From Natronoplasma sp964602715 (GTDB taxonomy: Archaea > Thermoplasmatota > Thermoplasmata > Halarchaeoplasmatales > Halarchaeoplasmataceae), in contig CAZRSB010000073.1 in NCBI GenBank assembly GCA_964602715.1, positions 1 through 7,658 on the forward strand: DNA of 7,658 bases, given 5' to 3'. The stretch's first letter is position 1. The number at the start of each line of letters is the position of its first letter. Both the position numbers and the translations under genes were made by a program. The notes beneath the pieces were generated by a model. It did no database searches. It saw only the letters and a list, made by a program, of their open reading frames with translations, and was not told the origin of the DNA. Below are positions 5,685 through 7,658 of this stretch, piece by piece.

Positions 5685-6407
5685 ATGATGACGAAAATAG
5701 ACGAAGTGAAAAGGATCAACAGGGAGGAAGGTATTACCGGCGTATTTAAAGCTACTAGAGATTACATGTTATCAAAAGCGAGAAAGATATCGCCCGTACA
5801 CGCTTCTACATCACACCAATTAGGCCGGATATCTGGGAACAAGAAGAGATGGGAAATGATAAAACCTCATCTCAAAAAAGAGGATAAAACTCTTTTAGAT
5901 ATAGGATGCGATGCAGGGGTCCTGACTAAATTAGCAGCTGATGAAGGCATGTTTTCTATAGGTATAGATAAATTCCCTAAGAAAAATAAAGCCTCGAGGG
6001 AGAATGTTGTCAAAATTTTCAAAGGTAATCAAAAGGTGGGTTTTGTACGATTTGAGGTCACACCTGAAAATATTGATTCTCTACCAAGATTCGATGTTGT
6101 ATTTCTACTTTCCGTTTATCACCACTGGCATAGAGAGTTCGGAGAAGAGAGTGCAAAGAAAATGTTGAGGAGTCTAAAGGGAACCAATACCAATAAAATA
6201 TTTTTTGAGCCCGCTTCCAGGAAATCAGATTATATAAGAAAGGATAACAAAAATCCTCCACCTATCGAAGATGAAGATAAAGCTTCTATAATCGATTATA
6301 ACACTAACATGCTTGAATCAGTGTTCGGTGAAGAATATGACGTAGAGTATTTGGGAAAATCTAGGACTACATCTCATTACAGGCATCTTTTTTTGATCAA
6401 AAAATAG
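5685..6407 (+). CDS. Class I SAM-dependent methyltransferase in the glycan cluster
   Basis: This 240-residue protein has a basic amphipathic N-terminus (about 4-34, with INREEGITGVFKATRDY), then a Rossmann-type methyltransferase domain. Motif I is LLDIGCDAGVLT, with D72, G74 and G78 forming the SAM-binding loop. The acidic end of strand 2 is GIDK, with D95 contacting the SAM ribose in this fold. The motif IV region is DVVFLLSVYHHW (137-148). A later strand KIFFEPAS and the C-terminal SHYRHLFLIKK complete the sheet. It probably O-methylates a sugar or a related small or lipid-linked substrate made by the neighbouring glycosyltransferases; this comes from context, not from a diagnostic residue. 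An RNA methyltransferase cannot be excluded. The start could be ATG 5685 or the next codon, ATG 5688; both fit a leaderless mRNA after the TATA box. The TAG stop abuts the stop of the convergent gene. Confidence 0.85.
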   Translation: MMTKIDEVKRINREEGITGVFKATRDYMLSKARKISPVHASTSHQLGRISGNKKRWEMIKPHLKKEDKTLLDIGCDAGVLTKLAADEGMFSIGIDKFPKKNKASRENVVKIFKGNQKVGFVRFEVTPENIDSLPRFDVVFLLSVYHHWHREFGEESAKKMLRSLKGTNTNKIFFEPASRKSDYIRKDNKNPPPIEDEDKASIIDYNTNMLESVFGEEYDVEYLGKSRTTSHYRHLFLIKK

Positions 6408-7238
6408 CTATGCATCGGATCTTCTCATCCAGCTTTCAGGGACGATATCCTTGAGATCGGGATGATCTATGTTCTCTTTTGCTTTTTCGCTGAGTTCGTC
6501 AAAGTCTTCAGTGTTGACTATCTCTTCTCTGAGGTCTTGCCATTTCCTGTGTCGGAGGATCACTTGTACAGGCATCTTTTCGAGATCGAGTATCCTCGCT
6601 ATCGAAAATCTGTGCCATCCTCTGTTTCCGTGGATGAGCTCTCCGTCTCTACCTATCGAGACGTACACCTCTCCTTTTCCCGGTTTTGACTCAGGTGTAT
6701 TGCCCAGTTCCACCTGGGTCCTGTAACCGTTCTCCTGGATCTCTCGGTAGAGTTCTTCAACGTAATTTTCATATTTATCTTTCAACCCTTCTAATGAATG
6801 ACAACCATCCACGTTGCCTTTCCTCTCCAGTAGATCCCTCAAGCTAGTGTAGATATCGGTTTCCTCCCAATCAAGATCTTCTTCGAAACGTTTCTTCAGC
6901 GCTTTGAATTTCGAGCTAGTGATCGATCCAGTTTTTCTGTCCCAATCGCCTCTTTTTATGAACCCTCTATAAACATTCTCTACACTTTTCACAGAATCGA
7001 TATTTTGTGGATCGACCCAGATGACCTTGTAGGGATCGGGATATGACTCCCCATATCTTATCCTGTGAAATTTCCTTCTTATTTTTCCATAAAGTCCTCC
7101 CAAAGTATTGAATATGATATCTTTTTTCAGATGAAGCCAAACGGCTTTGACAGTTATACTTAGGCCCTGCTTCCTGTAGATCTCTTTCGCCTTTTTTATC
7201 TTATATTTAAGTGACGATTTCCCCATGCTTTTGACCAT
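6408..7238 (-). CDS. ParB-like-domain protein of unknown function
   Basis: This 276-residue protein has a basic N-terminal helix region (about 10-60, with AKEIYRKQGLSITVKAV). The segment YKVIWVDPQNIDSV (70-83) follows, then a helical middle with RGDWDR (96-101) and RFEEDLDWEETDIY (117-130). The C-terminal core is GEVYVSIGRDGELIHGNRGW (189-208), HRFSIARILDLEKMPVQVILRH (209-230) and WQDLREEI. The pattern of a strand, RDG-x-L-I-x-G, a conserved Arg, a helix with an aliphatic face, then MPV-x-V-strand is that of the ParB/sulfiredoxin N-terminal domain. I associate such proteins with archaeal surface-glycan gene islands, where the role is unknown; some ParB-like domains bind nucleotides or act as kinases or nucleases. 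No helix-turn-helix follows, so chromosome partitioning is unlikely. ATG 7238 is used; an in-frame ATG at 7226, preceded by GGATGG at about the right distance, is an equally possible start. Confidence 0.75.
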   Translation of the reverse strand: MVKSMGKSSLKYKIKKAKEIYRKQGLSITVKAVWLHLKKDIIFNTLGGLYGKIRRKFHRIRYGESYPDPYKVIWVDPQNIDSVKSVENVYRGFIKRGDWDRKTGSITSSKFKALKKRFEEDLDWEETDIYTSLRDLLERKGNVDGCHSLEGLKDKYENYVEELYREIQENGYRTQVELGNTPESKPGKGEVYVSIGRDGELIHGNRGWHRFSIARILDLEKMPVQVILRHRKWQDLREEIVNTEDFDELSEKAKENIDHPDLKDIVPESWMRRSDA

Positions 7239-7294
7239 CCATCCTTTATCTCTATCTCATCATCTTCAACATTTTCCATTTCAACAGCAATCTG

Positions 7295-7303
7295 TTATAA
7301 AAA
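7295..7303 (-). promoter_or_regulatory. TATA box of the ParB-like gene
   Basis: On the minus strand this reads TTTTTATAA. A transcript starting about 25 bases downstream (near 7274) would have a leader of roughly 35-50 bases, unlike the leaderless neighbours, and a GGATGG motif lies directly before the start region. The assignment rests on sequence and spacing alone. Confidence 0.5.
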
Positions 7304-7338
7304 TCTATTCAGGAAACAGCTCAGTGAGGATAGATTAC

Positions 7339-7347
7339 TTTTAAATA
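7339..7347 (+). promoter_or_regulatory. TATA box of the right-hand glycosyltransferase, near-leaderless
   Basis: TTTTAAATA has its centre about 30 bases before ATG 7375. The predicted transcript start lies within a few bases of the ATG, and no Shine-Dalgarno is present. Confidence 0.6.
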
Positions 7348-7374
7348 ATATACTAGATTATCATTGATTCAGAG

Positions 7375-7658
7375 ATGAGTAAAAGAGTCTTGATCGTGAT
7401 ACACAATCTCAAAATAGGCGGGGGTGCCCAACGGATAGCTGCGGAGGTAGGCACAAAATTGAACGAGAGAGGTCACGAGGTTTCTTTTTTGACCATCTAT
7501 GATGAAAAACCGATGTACGATTTTGAAGGGGAGTTGATGACTCTTAACGAGGAGAGAGATGAATTCCCGTTAGAATTTTCCTGGAACGCGTTGCGGACCG
7601 CCAAAAAGATAAATGAAGTGTGTGAAAGGGAAGGGATAGAGACGGTGATTTCCTTTTT
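7375..7658 (+). CDS. GT4-family glycosyltransferase, N-terminal part (3' truncated by window)
   Basis: The frame is open from ATG 7375 to the window end, giving 94 complete codons. It begins SKRVLIVIHNLKIGGGAQRI: a first Rossmann strand followed by the glycine-rich loop GGGAQR at residues 15-20, the hallmark N-terminal acceptor-side loop of many GT4 glycosyltransferases. A helix (AAEVGTKLNERGHEV, 22-36) and a second strand (VSFLTIYD) follow, and near the end IETVISFF (89 onward) looks like the next core strand. The donor-binding domain lies outside the window, so the sugar cannot be suggested. The start is supported by the TATA box about 30 bases upstream and the family's usual N-terminus. 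It is divergent from the ParB-like gene and extends the glycan-assembly cluster to the right. Confidence 0.85.
   Translation, partial: MSKRVLIVIHNLKIGGGAQRIAAEVGTKLNERGHEVSFLTIYDEKPMYDFEGELMTLNEERDEFPLEFSWNALRTAKKINEVCEREGIETVISF

Noticed and set aside
6462..6726. Forward frames of 75 and 85 codons opposite the ParB-like gene
   Set aside because: Ser/Phe-rich antisense shadows of a protein with recognisable domain pattern.
7196..7279. 27-residue acidic minus-strand frame overlapping the start of the ParB-like gene
   Set aside because: The composition is plausible, but it is out of frame with the main gene, the TATA box is only about 20 bases before its ATG, and there is no ribosome binding site. 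It was noted as a possible frameshifted N-terminus but is unsupported.
1..7658. CRISPR array, insertion sequence or attachment site
   Set aside because: No regularly spaced direct repeats, transposase-like frame or terminal inverted repeats with target duplication were seen. The nested repeat at 5570-5631 is too short and encodes nothing.

Overview
The window looks archaeal. At least four genes have a TATA-like box (TATATATA, TTATAAATA, AATATTTAA, TTTTAAATA) about 25-30 bases before the start codon, and three of these have almost no leader and no Shine-Dalgarno, as in leaderless archaeal mRNAs. Proteins are very rich in Glu with Lys, Arg is mostly AGA/AGG, and an AbrB-type hairpin domain is present. 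Several cluster proteins resemble families I associate with haloarchaeal surface-glycan islands. I therefore infer a euryarchaeal, possibly salt-adapted lineage with moderate-to-low GC; the genus cannot be named from this sequence.

Left part (1-3443). The window opens inside a gene whose C-terminal part carries a PD-(D/E)xK-like nuclease signature. A 300-base AT-rich spacer follows, with a promoter at its right end. This drives a tight three-gene operon: (i) an AbrB-type hairpin domain fused to a uracil-DNA-glycosylase-like (UDG-like) domain, (ii) a stand-alone paralogue of that UDG-like domain, and (iii) a highly charged, mostly helical protein of unknown function. This is the least ordinary part of the window and the best candidate for an undescribed system. 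The function, whether DNA repair, nucleic-acid surveillance, defence or regulation, is inference. Behind the operon is a 220-base spacer. It holds a 21-codon reading frame with a strong ribosome binding site, a possible frameshifted continuation encoding a small hydrophobic protein, a GC-rich imperfect hairpin, and the promoter of the next gene.

Right part (3444-7658). This is a glycan-assembly region: a membrane-anchored GT2 glycosyltransferase (+), a GT4 glycosyltransferase (-), a class I SAM-dependent methyltransferase (+), a ParB-like-domain protein (-) and the first 94 codons of another GT4-type glycosyltransferase (+). Gene orientation alternates strictly, so each gene must be its own transcription unit. 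The two convergent pairs end with overlapping (TTAA) or abutting (TAGCTA) stop codons, and the two divergent gaps hold the promoters. The methyltransferase and the ParB-like protein share a similar N-terminal amphipathic segment, which suggests a common docking or membrane-association element. The likely joint role is building and decorating a cell-surface glycan, such as an S-layer or archaellin N-glycan or an exopolysaccharide.
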